Shown: positions 16,873 to 25,273, counted from the first letter of the stretch. The stretch is 32,897 nt of DNA from Prevotellaceae bacterium UBA3849 (GCA_002392645.1 DGHL01000105.1:764-33660); one strand, 5' to 3'. The notes: generated by a model from the sequence alone, not told the origin. Program-made: numbers and translations.

Positions 16873-17079
16873 TTAACCAATGAATAACCCTTTTATTTCG
16901 TTGTTTTCCACCTCTATCTTTGCCACTCATCACGAGCGAGATAGTCGTTTGTACGGTGCAAGGAACAACCGCCTAAAATCCTTTTTTTAAATCTTCTGTC
17001 CTACATATTCTTCACGTCTTTCTTATTTAATATTTTATTTTCCACATGTGCAAACATAACACACAGATTCCACATAATC

Positions 17080-17112
17080 AAATAAAAAGGCAATTTTCTA
17101 ACAAATTGCCTT
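17080..17112 (-). terminator. Terminator of the small serine recombinase
   Basis: A perfect 10-bp stem (AAGGCAATTT, arms 17087-17096 and 17103-17112) followed on the minus strand by TTTTTATTT. The TAG stop of the upstream gene is in the loop. Confidence 0.85.
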
Positions 17113-17730
17113 GATTTTTCTTAATGTATTGATGGAAGTACCCGTTATCTTGGTAACATTGCGGAGGCTTAATCCTTTGCGAAGTAAGCGGATTTCCTCT
17201 TTGTATTCCTCTTTCATGGCATCGTCAGACTTACGATAACCAACCTTCCGACCAACTACACCACCATTAGCACGATAGTTATTGTACCCCGATTCCATTC
17301 TGCTACGAATTAGTGTGCGCTCCATACTGTTAAACTGCGCCAACATGCCTATAACAAGTTGTGCTATCGGGTTCGGCTTGCCATCTGCCTGCAAGGTCTC
17401 AAGTCCATTCTGATGTATATATAATGAGGTGTGCAACTCATTTAGTCTATCTACTATGTTGACGAAATCTGCCACCCTGCGAGACAATCTGCTACACTCA
17501 TATATAAGCACCTTATCAATGTGCTTAGCCTCAACGAAAGAAAGTAGTTCTGTCATTGCCTCACGTTCTATCACCTTTTTTGCTCCGCTTATCTTCTCTG
17601 CAAATTCTTTTACGATTTCATACCCCATACGTTTTGCATATTCTCGTAGGTCATTTAGCTGACGGTCATAGTCTTGACTCTTGGTTGAAACTCTTGCATA
17701 TATGACTGCCGTTATCATCTTTTCTTTCAT
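17098..17730 (-). CDS. Small serine recombinase (resolvase/invertase family)
   Basis: 210 residues: VIYARVSTKSQDYDRQL with the nucleophilic serine, KISGAKKVIERE, YECSRLSRRVADFVNIVDRL, LVIGMLAQFNSMERTLIRSRMESG and a C-terminal helix-turn-helix (LLRKGLSLRNVTKITGTSINTLRKIK). Length and layout fit resolvases and DNA invertases, not large integrases. I found no pair of inverted crossover sites around it, so whether it inverts, resolves or mobilises is open. It has its own promoter and terminator and is transcribed away from the XRE regulator. Confidence 0.88.
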   Translation of the reverse strand: MKEKMITAVIYARVSTKSQDYDRQLNDLREYAKRMGYEIVKEFAEKISGAKKVIEREAMTELLSFVEAKHIDKVLIYECSRLSRRVADFVNIVDRLNELHTSLYIHQNGLETLQADGKPNPIAQLVIGMLAQFNSMERTLIRSRMESGYNNYRANGGVVGRKVGYRKSDDAMKEEYKEEIRLLRKGLSLRNVTKITGTSINTLRKIKAIC

Positions 17731-17743
17731 TATATCTTAATAT

Positions 17744-17860
17744 TTGATATTTTACGTTATCTTTTCAGATGCAAATATACAACAAAAATCAATACCTACC
17801 AAATTATTTTGATATTTTCTTTTAATTTTTATAAAAATAATTGATATCTCAAGTTATTTT
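17744..17860. promoter_or_regulatory. Three operator-like repeats in the divergent recombinase/XRE spacer
   Basis: TTGATATTTTACGTTATC at 17744, TTGATATTTTCTTTTAAT at 17809 and TTGATATCTCAAGTTAT at 17841 share a TTGATAT core with GTTAT or TTAAT about five bases further on. The second and third flank or cover promoter elements. They are plausible binding sites for the adjacent XRE protein; that link is inferred. Confidence 0.45.
17772..17803 (-). promoter_or_regulatory. Bacteroidetes promoter for the small serine recombinase
   Basis: On the minus strand: TTTG, 20-base spacer, TATATTTG. The leader to the ATG at 17730 is about 35 bases and contains the first TTGATAT repeat. Confidence 0.8.
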
Positions 17861-17870
17861 AGTAATTTTG
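17841..17870 (+). promoter_or_regulatory. Bacteroidetes promoter for the XRE regulator
   Basis: TTG at 17841-17843, 19-base spacer, TAATTTTG at 17863-17870. The third TTGATAT repeat covers the upstream element, suggesting autorepression. Confidence 0.7.
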
Positions 17871-17890
17871 TACCCAAAATCAAAAATAAA

Positions 17891-18247
17891 ATGGAAAATA
17901 ACATTAGTAAAGCGGTAAGATTTCAGTGTAGAAAACAAGGGATAACAATGCGACAACTTGCAGAGAAAATGCGAATAGCACCTGAGAGCCTCAGCAGGGC
18001 AATTAACGGAAATCCTCAGTTATCCACTATACAAGCGATTGCCAAGAATTTAAATGTTGAAGTTGCCACACTATTCAACTCACGCACAGAGCCAAGCGAC
18101 CTAACCGCAATCATTGTCTTTCGAGGAAAAGCAATGATTGCAGACAATGCAGATGCCCTGCTAAACTATGCCACAGAAATAAGAAACACCCTTCAAAACG
18201 AGGAGATAACAGAGTCTGATATCAACATGAAATATCACGACAAATAA
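17891..18247 (+). CDS. XRE/Cro-C1-type helix-turn-helix regulator
   Basis: 118 residues. The N-terminal HTH_3 domain (about 5-62) reads AVRFQCRKQGITMRQLAEKM, then IAPESLSRAINGNPQLSTIQAIAKNLNVE, with the expected turn and recognition helix. The C-terminal 50 residues (TAIIVFRGKAMIADNADAL) form a small domain I do not know. It is divergent from the small serine recombinase, and both promoters share TTGATAT repeats, so it probably represses the element's recombinase and itself. It is the only plus-strand gene of the island and ends at a two-way terminator. Confidence 0.85.
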   Translation: MENNISKAVRFQCRKQGITMRQLAEKMRIAPESLSRAINGNPQLSTIQAIAKNLNVEVATLFNSRTEPSDLTAIIVFRGKAMIADNADALLNYATEIRNTLQNEEITESDINMKYHDK

Positions 18248-18272
18248 TCAATCCTTAATAAAAACAAACAAA

Positions 18273-18306
18273 AAGTGAGTTACCCCACAATCGGAATAAC
18301 CCACTT
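18273..18306. terminator. Terminator between XRE and lipoprotein genes
   Basis: A 10-bp stem with one mismatch (18273-18282 and 18297-18306). On the minus strand it is followed by TTTTTGTTTGTTTTTATT, a strong T-tract for the lipoprotein gene; on the plus strand by AAAAAGATTTTATTT. Confidence 0.75.
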
Positions 18307-18330
18307 AAAAAGATTTTATTTGAAAGAGAT

Positions 18331-19176
18331 TTACTTATTTGTCTTTTTCACACGAATGAATAAACCTTGTACTATATCATAAGTGTTTTCTGTTGAAATG
18401 TTTGCAATACAAATGTTATCTTTTGAACTTGTATAAGAATGTCCCCCACTTAAACAAAAATCATCAGTCCCTCTTACTTGCGAGAAAATTAAAGGCTCAT
18501 CGTTGCCTACCTTACGAATGTAATAATTATAGGCTAAATCTTCACGAATTGATAATTCACGAATTGATAATTTATTATCCTCAAATTTATCAATCTGTGT
18601 ATAATCTCTAAAATTAAAATCAAAAACAATTTTGTCTTTATGCCATGTAATCACAAATTCTTTATAATAGTAATCTCCCTTATGGCTACATTCAAACCAC
18701 TCGTTAGGATTGTCAAGGGACACCCATTTATATTCTCCATACATATCTTCTTGTACATCATAGTCATTCTTGTCATTCTTTACACAATAAAGCCCTTGAA
18801 AAACATAACACATAAAACGATATGCATATTTCCCATTCTTTTCATCTTTTCTATATTTAAACAAGTCAGACTTGAAATAGTCCTCGCCCTTCTTTGTCAA
18901 CACATATTTACCATCGTTATCACCACTTCTTGTCCCATCATCCTTTGCAATGCAACCCTTTGACTCCAACGCATTTATAAACGTGGTTGTATTAGCACTA
19001 TTATAAGCCTTGTTAAGTAATTCAATGTCATCATCTGTCAATGGTTGTGTGCTACCGCCATTCACTTCCGTTCCACCACCATTTGGTAGGAAATCATCAT
19101 CACCACCCTTTGAGCAACTTGAAAAAGTGATACTCATTGCCATAAGGCAAAATAAAATACTATAAATTTTCTTCAT
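18331..19176 (-). CDS. Island-encoded lipoprotein of unknown function
   Basis: 281 residues. MKKIYSILFCLMAMSITFSSC with Cys at 21 is a clear lipobox, and the following SKGGDDD is the acidic surface-export type of signal seen in Bacteroidetes, so a surface lipoprotein is likely. A Gly/Thr linker and a soluble domain rich in Tyr, Asp and Lys follow. I recognise no family. A 15-bp perfect tandem duplication (18541-18570) makes LSIRE-LSIRE in the protein. It lies downstream of the small charged ORF at 19242 on the same strand and has a terminator. Cargo gene of the island by position. Confidence 0.75.
   Translation of the reverse strand: MKKIYSILFCLMAMSITFSSCSKGGDDDFLPNGGGTEVNGGSTQPLTDDDIELLNKAYNSANTTTFINALESKGCIAKDDGTRSGDNDGKYVLTKKGEDYFKSDLFKYRKDEKNGKYAYRFMCYVFQGLYCVKNDKNDYDVQEDMYGEYKWVSLDNPNEWFECSHKGDYYYKEFVITWHKDKIVFDFNFRDYTQIDKFEDNKLSIRELSIREDLAYNYYIRKVGNDEPLIFSQVRGTDDFCLSGGHSYTSSKDNICIANISTENTYDIVQGLFIRVKKTNK
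18541..18570 (-). repeat. Perfect 15-bp tandem duplication in the lipoprotein gene
   Basis: Two exact copies of TTCACGAATTGATAA in head-to-tail order, in frame; it adds five residues. This is either recent slippage or a hypervariable spot. Confidence 0.95.
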
Positions 19177-19241
19177 AATCGTAAGTTAAATTAAAAAATT
19201 AAGATACAAGGAAACTATTCCTGAGAATGTTATTATCTGTT

Positions 19242-19511
19242 TTATTGCTTATCGTCTTTTTCTTTTGGATATTCTTCTTTTTCTTCCTTTTTGTTGAGTT
19301 GTTCACTTTCTGCCCGCACTTCTGATTCATCCTCCTCATACTCTTTGTTGAGTGCATCCGCTTCTGCCTGAGCTTGCATCTTGTTTGCATAGTGTACTCC
19401 CTCGTTAGGAACAAATCTCCATTCTCCTCTGTTAATATCATACTGTTTTTTTGCAACACACCAAAATAATGGTTTTAGTTCTGATGGCATCGCCACATAC
19501 ATTATAGCCAT
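19242..19511 (-). CDS. Small highly charged protein, unknown
   Basis: About 89 residues from the ATG at 19511 (others at 19502 and 19490). The front half (MPSELKPLFWCVAKKQYDINRGEWRF split: LKPLFWCVAKK, INRGEWRFVPNEGVHYANK) looks like a folded small domain. The second half is almost wholly Glu, Lys and Asp (EYEEDESEVRAE, NKKEEKEEYPKEKDDKQ). The longest frame would start at a TTG further upstream, which I do not favour. No family recognised. It is 65 bases before the lipoprotein gene and probably in the same transcript. Confidence 0.5.
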   Translation of the reverse strand: MAIMYVAMPSELKPLFWCVAKKQYDINRGEWRFVPNEGVHYANKMQAQAEADALNKEYEEDESEVRAESEQLNKKEEKEEYPKEKDDKQ

Positions 19512-19585
19512 AACATAATAAGATTTACGCACCTGTGACCCTATGATGCAAGTTAGTATTAAGGTTCGATTTAGGCACAAAAGAA

Positions 19586-19666
19586 AAGCGGAGTCACCAT
19601 TTTCCTAAACTGCCATGTGGGGCTTGGACTCCCTGAAATCACAGATTAGGAAAGATTACTCCGCTT
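19586..19666 (-). other. 81-bp inverted-repeat element inside the island
   Basis: Arms at 19586-19608 and 19646-19666 pair over about 20 bases with a few mismatches (AAGCGGAGT...TTTCCTAA and complement). On the minus strand the last arm is followed by TTCTTTTG, so it may end a transcript started at 19839. A second pair, ACTGCCA/TGGCAGT (19609-19615 and 19666-19672), competes with the first fold. No target duplications are seen, so an IS or MITE is not supported. The spacer from 19512 to 20006 otherwise shows no convincing gene; a 57-codon TTG frame (about 19642-19815) after AAAAGGAAC is possible. Confidence 0.5.
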
Positions 19667-19838
19667 GGCAGTATTTCGTAAAAGGGTACGAATACACACC
19701 AAGAGAGCGTCTCCCACTTTCTGATGATTTCATTCGGCTTAAAGCCTATAAGTGAAGTGTCCAAGTTCACATGTTCAGAAAAGCGAAATGCGCTATCTAT
19801 TATGTCTGTCAAGTTCCTTTTACGGAAACATGACGCTA

Positions 19839-19871
19839 CAAAGATAAGCATTTTTCTTGGAATTCGGCAAA
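19839..19871 (-). promoter_or_regulatory. Consensus promoter without an obvious gene
   Basis: On the minus strand: TTTG, 21-base spacer, TATCTTTG. It reads toward the hairpin at 19586-19666, giving a predicted transcript of about 250 bases with no good ATG frame. It may serve a small RNA, a short TTG-started peptide, or the leader of the ORF at 19242. Confidence 0.65.
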
Positions 19872-20006
19872 CTTTCCCAAACAAAATTTAATTTTAGGAG
19901 TTATTCAATAATTTAAAAGGAAATATTGAACAACAATCAAAAAAAACAGAAAACGATTCAAAATAACCTTTTAAGTTAAGATGATACAAAAAAGATGTAT
20001 AATAGA

Positions 20007-20053
20007 AAACACCGCAAGGTATGCTGTTCTGAACTGTCAGCCTTGCGGTGTTT
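20007..20053. terminator. Terminator after the nucleosidase gene
   Basis: A perfect 13-bp stem (20007-20019 and 20041-20053) with a 21-base loop, seven bases from the stop of the minus-strand gene. On the minus strand it is followed by TCTATTAT, a moderate T-tract. It also marks the right-hand limit of the island region. Confidence 0.75.
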
Positions 20054-20059
20054 CTATCT

Positions 20060-20764
20060 TTATCGGTTTATCAGATAATCTATTATTTTCTTATTTACAG
20101 TCAGCAATGCCTCTGAGGCTTTGCACAGATTCCTATGAAAGGCATCCATGTCATCTTCTGCTGCATCTCTCAGGTTCGTCACTGCCTTCACCAGCATTAC
20201 AGGAACATTATGGAGCGAGCATACGAAAGCCACGGCTGCGCCTTCCATCTCCTTTAGCCTTCCGCCGTTTTCTTCTATTATCGTTTCCTCTTCCGGCGTA
20301 AGGTCGAATGACGAACCCGTAGTAACCTTGCCCATCCCCACTCCTATCTCCTTCGCCATTGCCTCCGCACCATCCCACACGGGATAGTTGCCGATTCCCT
20401 GGGTATGCCACGTGTTGTCACCAGGTACGCGACGGTCATGGAACATGGCTCCGTTACCAACGTACACCTTGCCCACCTCCATGCCATAGCGTTGCCATGC
20501 GCCGCACGTGCCGCTGCTTATGACGATATCAGGATGCAGGCGGTCTATCGCCACCTGCGTAGCAAGCGTGGCAGCCTCACAACCTATCAGGTCGCGATCA
20601 TGCTGCACTCCGTTTATAACCACATACAAGTCGTGCGCAGCCAGTCTTGCCTCATACAATTCACATGGAAGCGGTGCGAAGAAAGCCTCCCTGTGCTCCA
20701 TGCCGTAGCACTCTATAAGCGGTTTGGCCTCCGCCCTCATAGCTATTATATAACAAATCTTCAT
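20060..20764 (-). CDS. 5'-methylthioadenosine/S-adenosylhomocysteine nucleosidase-like enzyme
   Basis: 234 residues of the PNP/MTAN fold. The opening IIAMRAEAKP puts a Glu at 12, MEGAAVA puts Met173-Glu174, and the catalytic Asp is D200 in AVTNLRD; these match MTAN's E12, E174 and D197. The SSGTCGA glycine loop is present. Family members cut adenine from MTA or SAH in methyl-cycle recycling. Substrate choice within the family cannot be read from sequence alone, and related enzymes act on futalosine. Start ATG is three bases after the stop of the DUF3298-type gene, so it is the last gene of a three-gene operon. Confidence 0.8.
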   Translation of the reverse strand: MKICYIIAMRAEAKPLIECYGMEHREAFFAPLPCELYEARLAAHDLYVVINGVQHDRDLIGCEAATLATQVAIDRLHPDIVISSGTCGAWQRYGMEVGKVYVGNGAMFHDRRVPGDNTWHTQGIGNYPVWDGAEAMAKEIGVGMGKVTTGSSFDLTPEEETIIEENGGRLKEMEGAAVAFVCSLHNVPVMLVKAVTNLRDAAEDDMDAFHRNLCKASEALLTVNKKIIDYLINR

Positions 20765-20767
20765 GGC

Positions 20768-22180
20768 TTAATCGTCATTGCTGTGCAAACCGTCACGAAA
20801 CGACATTCCATTCCAACGCAGCGTGCGGTAACGGCAGTTTCCGTCACCATCCTTTTCCATAACCTTTATATCCTTTCCCTTTTGAGGGAGTATTAAATAG
20901 CGATGGCCGTTAAACTCTGACAGGTTACCTAAGATGGATATGTCATATTTCAATTCCAGCATGCGGGTCTTTTCGTTAAAGATATAGGTCAGATAGCCAC
21001 TCTCCTCAGTCCTATAGTAGCCATCACCTGCATTCTCCACGTCGAAGTGCATCCACGGACTTGAAGCATATTTCACGCCTCTGCATTCTCCCGTACGCTT
21101 GTCTGCGAATTCCACGCCTGTGTTGTCCCAACTGATAATGAACAGTTTCTTGCCGTCGTTCCTATTCCAGTAGGCTGCATTTACGCGAAACATACCGTCG
21201 CCCTCTTCTGTGATTTGGAAATATCCATTACGCAAATCGTAGTTTTCCGGTTCAAACTCATACCCCAGACTTCCCAATGTGGCTTCTACGAAGCTTCTGA
21301 TATTCGGTGTACCATTAACCATAAAGTCTGCATCCAGCTCATTATACAACATAGGCCTTGCTTCGGTCTCTCCCTCGAAGTCCGGTCCTGTACCGTACTC
21401 CATACCTGTATCCTCCTTATAGTACGCCTTGCACAGTTCTACAATCTCAGGCTTTAGGTATTCCTCCAACTTCGTAAAATGCACCTCAGCCTCCGGCATT
21501 CCGCCTGCAAACGACGTAATCTCATAAGGACAATACTTAAACACCAGCATGGTACCCTTCAACCATGGTGTACGCGCCGGCAGCGGCTTTATCTTCGTAG
21601 GGTCATCAAACAAATCAGGATCAAGTGCCTTGCTTATGGTTGGGCGCATGAACTCTCCACGTGAGGTAAAGTCTTTCCAACCAAGACGCTTACCATTGCT
21701 GGTAAGGAACGTAACACAGAAGTCGAACGGCATACCGTGAGCACCGCCAAGGTAGTCATATCCCACTACAGACATCGTAATATACTGTGAGCAATATGAG
21801 GTGACACCAATCTCCATTTCATAATACCACGGCAAGCCGCCACCAGCTTCCTCTGTCTCTTTTCTGTAGTTGTCGAAATATTCCTTCGAAGTTTTTTTGA
21901 ATGCCTTCTCTATATTATCGTAGTTTTCCTGATCAAGCATTGCGCAAACAAATGCATTTATACTGTCACGCACCGGACCGTCAACCATCGGCAGTTCTAT
22001 CTGAACCGTATAGCGACAGTAGTCCTCCCCTACTTTTATGCTGTCACGCATACTTATCTGCTTAGTCGCCATGCGAGGTATCAGTGACTCTGCACTCGCT
22101 TTCTGTGCAAATGCGAACAACATGGTCATCATTGCCATTATAACCATCATGTTTTTTCCTTGTTGTAACTTGTTTCTCAT
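20768..22180 (-). CDS. Secreted DUF4163/DUF3298-type protein
   Basis: 470 residues. A signal peptide ends AQKASAES. The region about 45-250 has IELPMVDGPVRDSINAFV, YITMSVVGYDYLGGAHG and a KLEEYLKPEIVELCK helix, the pattern of DUF4163 followed by DUF3298 (the pair also found in PdaC and RsiV). The second half, about 290-470 (VEATLGSLGYEFEPENY, WNRNDGKKLFIISWDN), is a separate beta-rich domain I do not recognise. Periplasmic or outer-membrane-associated; in characterised relatives the first part senses or binds ligands, but here no function is known. Eight bases separate it from the HAD gene upstream and three from the nucleosidase downstream. Confidence 0.7.
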   Translation of the reverse strand: MRNKLQQGKNMMVIMAMMTMLFAFAQKASAESLIPRMATKQISMRDSIKVGEDYCRYTVQIELPMVDGPVRDSINAFVCAMLDQENYDNIEKAFKKTSKEYFDNYRKETEEAGGGLPWYYEMEIGVTSYCSQYITMSVVGYDYLGGAHGMPFDFCVTFLTSNGKRLGWKDFTSRGEFMRPTISKALDPDLFDDPTKIKPLPARTPWLKGTMLVFKYCPYEITSFAGGMPEAEVHFTKLEEYLKPEIVELCKAYYKEDTGMEYGTGPDFEGETEARPMLYNELDADFMVNGTPNIRSFVEATLGSLGYEFEPENYDLRNGYFQITEEGDGMFRVNAAYWNRNDGKKLFIISWDNTGVEFADKRTGECRGVKYASSPWMHFDVENAGDGYYRTEESGYLTYIFNEKTRMLELKYDISILGNLSEFNGHRYLILPQKGKDIKVMEKDGDGNCRYRTLRWNGMSFRDGLHSNDD

Positions 22181-22188
22181 TTTTTTCT

Positions 22189-22833
22189 TTACTTATTAGT
22201 TAGTAGTTCTTGCGGTTTTTCTATCATGCACTGTGCACCATGCGCCATAAGGAACTCACGATCACGAAAGCCCCACAACACACTGACACATGGCAGTCCT
22301 GAGTTACGGGCTGTAGCAATATCCACATCGGAATCGCCTACATACACCGCGTCAGACTTATCCACGCCCAGCCTTTCAAGCGCAGCCTCAACCATGTCCG
22401 GCGCCGGCTTACGCCTTACGTCACTGCTCTCACCTATTGCCACCTCTATGGTATCGGCAAACCATTTCTCGTGCAGTTCCGTAACGCCTTCCTGCAGTTT
22501 ATTGCTTACTATCGCCATGCGCTTGCCATCAGCCTTCAACTGCTTCAGTGTTTCGCTTATACCAGGATACAGGCAGGTATTGTCCTGACAGTGCTCAACG
22601 TAATATCTCTTAAATTCCGCAAACACTTCGCCGAACAATGGATTATCCTCTCCATCCGGCACAGCTCTCTCTATCAGTTTCCTCACGCCATTACCCACGA
22701 AGTTTCTCACTTCGTCAAGCGTACGTTGCGGCATGCCGTATGTACGCAGGGCATGGTTGGTGGCAAGCCACAAGTCTTGCAGCGTATCGAGCAAGGTGCC
22801 ATCCAGGTCCCATATAATGGTATTGTATCTCAT
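22189..22833 (-). CDS. HAD-family phosphatase, phosphoglycolate-phosphatase-like
   Basis: 214 residues from the ATG at 22833. The longer frame begins with TTG inside the -7 element, so it is excluded. WDLDGTLLDT gives the nucleophile D9 and acid D11, VSNK the motif II Ser, RRKPAPDM the motif III Lys and VGDSDVDIATA the motif IV Asp pair. A helical cap (about 18-85) is of the C1 type, as in Gph. It is likely to hydrolyse a small phosphate ester; phosphoglycolate is only the family default. First gene of the operon with the DUF3298-type and nucleosidase genes; the leader is only about six bases. Confidence 0.85.
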   Translation of the reverse strand: MRYNTIIWDLDGTLLDTLQDLWLATNHALRTYGMPQRTLDEVRNFVGNGVRKLIERAVPDGEDNPLFGEVFAEFKRYYVEHCQDNTCLYPGISETLKQLKADGKRMAIVSNKLQEGVTELHEKWFADTIEVAIGESSDVRRKPAPDMVEAALERLGVDKSDAVYVGDSDVDIATARNSGLPCVSVLWGFRDREFLMAHGAQCMIEKPQELLTNK

Positions 22834-22845
22834 ATATCTACAGTG

Positions 22846-22876
22846 CAAAATTACAATCTTATTTTCAATCTGACAA
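22846..22876 (-). promoter_or_regulatory. Bacteroidetes promoter for the HAD operon
   Basis: On the minus strand: TTG, 20-base spacer, TAATTTTG. It lies so close to the ATG at 22833 that the transcript is nearly leaderless. Confidence 0.75.
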
Positions 22877-22894
22877 CTTTTTCCCGTCTTTTCT

Positions 22895-25273
22895 TCATTT
22901 CACTTTAAGCATACGTATCAGCAATGGCGGAATGAAACATGCCATTACCACCACGCAAGCCATACCGATTATCGTCACCAACGCAAGCGAATGAAGCGCT
23001 GGATGACGCGCTAATATCAGTGTGCCGATGCCTGTCAGCATGATAAGCGCCGATAGTATTATGCCACGCTTATACGAAGCCAGCACGTGCTTTCCCGTAC
23101 GCATCTCATACAGGCAGCCTTCCGTTACGAATATCGTATAGTCGTCACCCTGTCCGAAGATAAATGTGGCGAGTATTATGTTTACTATGTTGAACTTTAC
23201 TCCCAATATTGACATTATGCCGAGTATCCATACCCAACTGACTGCCATGGGCACAAAGGCTATAACGGCAACCTTCAGACTACGGAACGAGAACCATAGG
23301 AAAACGAATACTATCAATGAGCATACCAAGCCTATATAGTTGAAGTTGTCTGACAATGTTGATGCCATTGCACCATTCATACTCTCCACATCAAAACTAC
23401 CTGGATGACGCTGGCGCATCATCGGCAGTTCATCTGCTTTCACCTGCAATGGCGTGACAACAGTATAGCGTCGTGCCACACTGTCTATACTGAAGTTACC
23501 ACGCAGCAACGTAGATGTCAATGGTTTGAAGTATTCGTATGGTTGTGGTTTGAATTCCTTCGTCAGCAATCCGTCGAATTCCTCGAAAGCCGATGCAGAG
23601 AAACCATTTCGCGCTGCAGACTCCGTAAGTTCCTTTCCTAACAGGTTGGCATGCCGGCCTACGAAATCTCTCCACTTCGCAATGCGACGTTCCTGCACAG
23701 CCTGCGATGCAATCCATCGTGCAGGGCATTCATCACCGAGTCCGTCAGCCATTCCTTCACACTTTGCCAGCGCACCATTCATAGTCGTATCGGTAGCCGT
23801 CACATACAGAGTCTTTAGGTTTTTGTCTTTTCCTTCACCACTGAATGATTGCAGGTATTCCATATCCGCTTTCTGTTCATCCGTCATGTAGTTTATGTTT
23901 GACATGTCGGAGTCAAACTCTGTCTGCATGGCAAAATATGCAAACACGCACGTCAACACTGCAAGAACGCAGAGCGAATAACGTGGAGTGAACCTGCTTA
24001 AGGTCTCTGTTTCTCCCACAGGTATTTGGCGCAGGGCTTTTCTCTCTACTATATGAGGCAAGAACACCAATACGAATGCTATGGTACCCACAAGCAGCAG
24101 CGAAGCAAACAGTCCAAGGTCGCACAATGCCGTTGAGCGCAATGGTATCAATGCAGCAAAAGCTCCCACCGTAGTTACGTTACCTATCAGTAACGGCGAC
24201 TTTATCTCTCGCAGTGCCTGCCTCATATCTTGCTCATGCGTGGCATGGTCTATCAAGTGGAGCGGATAGTTTGCCGCTATTCCCGCTATTATGCTCGATA
24301 TGCCAATGACTATTATCGACACACTGTCTCGCAGCAGCGACATCATACCGAGTGCAAACACCGCGCCCCATGCTACCGACACGGCTACAAGCAACATGTT
24401 TCTTACCGAGCGGAACGACCACATCAGCAATGCCAACACTAATATTGCCGACAATGCCACAGCCAGTATGCTGTCATGCTTTATCTGCCTTGCGTTCCCC
24501 ACTGCTATTTGCGGACCGCCTATCACATGTACGTCTATTACGGGATGCGCAGCCTGCACATCGTCTGCCACTTGCGCCAGCATATCCGTAAGCCTTGCAT
24601 TCATGTCCGTTTCTGCATTGCCAAACGGTGACTTCAGCGTTATAACGGCACGTTTCATGTCTGGCGTAAATATATAGCCATCATATATCTCAAACTCCGT
24701 CTGGCCCTTCGACTGGCACAACCGCTCTATCGTAGGTGCAAACAATCCCAGAGGGTCATTGCCTATGCTGCCTGCCAACATTCCGCCGGTAGGCAGTGTC
24801 AAGATCTCTTTGTCGTCATTCAGCCGTTGCCCTACATAGCCTGGCACGCTTAACAGCGAGTCCATGCGTCTGTAATCGGCATCATCAAGCAGGTATGGTA
24901 TGTTCTCATAAGCAAATTCACGTATATGTTGCATCTGCTCCATATCCACCTGTGCCGTCATCCCTGACGTCCATCCGGCAGTGTCGCACTCTGCCACAAG
25001 ACTACAGAACATATCCACAGCATCGCACAACGTGTCTGGCGACACCATGGCATCCTTTGCACCAAGCGTCACTACGAGCATGTCTGCCCCAGATATATCC
25101 TGATATACGGAGAGTGCATCACGACTATCTCCGTCAAGCGGCAGGAAGTCAGATATATCCTCTTTGTATGTCAGTCGCGAGGCAAGCACTGCCATCACCA
25201 CCGTTATCGTCAGCAGCACCATGCGCCTGACGGCGCGGTGCCCTGCCATATAGTCGTATATGCGTAGTATCAT
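22895..25273 (-). CDS. MMPL/RND-superfamily predicted exporter of the polyene-like locus
   Basis: 792 residues with two matching halves. Each has one leading membrane segment, a large periplasmic loop and a five-helix cluster (LAVALSAILVLALLMWSFRS... near 270-420 and YIGLVCSLIVFVFLWFSF... near 640-790). FIFGQGDDYTIF carries the acidic pair in the membrane seen in MMPL proteins. Proteins of this type (COG4258) sit in aryl-polyene and flexirubin clusters and are thought to move the acylated product toward the outer membrane. It is coupled to the esterase gene by a four-base ATGA overlap and is divergent from the ketosynthase operon, so a role with that locus is inferred from context. Confidence 0.85.
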   Translation of the reverse strand: MILRIYDYMAGHRAVRRMVLLTITVVMAVLASRLTYKEDISDFLPLDGDSRDALSVYQDISGADMLVVTLGAKDAMVSPDTLCDAVDMFCSLVAECDTAGWTSGMTAQVDMEQMQHIREFAYENIPYLLDDADYRRMDSLLSVPGYVGQRLNDDKEILTLPTGGMLAGSIGNDPLGLFAPTIERLCQSKGQTEFEIYDGYIFTPDMKRAVITLKSPFGNAETDMNARLTDMLAQVADDVQAAHPVIDVHVIGGPQIAVGNARQIKHDSILAVALSAILVLALLMWSFRSVRNMLLVAVSVAWGAVFALGMMSLLRDSVSIIVIGISSIIAGIAANYPLHLIDHATHEQDMRQALREIKSPLLIGNVTTVGAFAALIPLRSTALCDLGLFASLLLVGTIAFVLVFLPHIVERKALRQIPVGETETLSRFTPRYSLCVLAVLTCVFAYFAMQTEFDSDMSNINYMTDEQKADMEYLQSFSGEGKDKNLKTLYVTATDTTMNGALAKCEGMADGLGDECPARWIASQAVQERRIAKWRDFVGRHANLLGKELTESAARNGFSASAFEEFDGLLTKEFKPQPYEYFKPLTSTLLRGNFSIDSVARRYTVVTPLQVKADELPMMRQRHPGSFDVESMNGAMASTLSDNFNYIGLVCSLIVFVFLWFSFRSLKVAVIAFVPMAVSWVWILGIMSILGVKFNIVNIILATFIFGQGDDYTIFVTEGCLYEMRTGKHVLASYKRGIILSALIMLTGIGTLILARHPALHSLALVTIIGMACVVVMACFIPPLLIRMLKVK

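Noticed and set aside
17040..17900. Invertible promoter controlled by the small serine recombinase
   Set aside because: No pair of inverted crossover sites was seen around the gene; the TTGATAT repeats are direct and better explained as operators.
19586..19666. Terminal inverted repeats of an insertion sequence or MITE
   Set aside because: No target-site duplication flanks the arms and no transposase lies between or beside them.
19639..19884. Minus-strand frame of 81 codons in the island
   Set aside because: Its start lies upstream of a consensus promoter that would begin transcription inside it, and no family is recognised; kept only as a possible shorter TTG-started peptide.
15180..20060. 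Direct repeat of the tRNA 3' end marking the distal attachment site
   Set aside because: I looked for a second copy of the tRNA 3' end through the island and found none; serine recombinase cores can be as short as a few bases, so the right end stays unknown.
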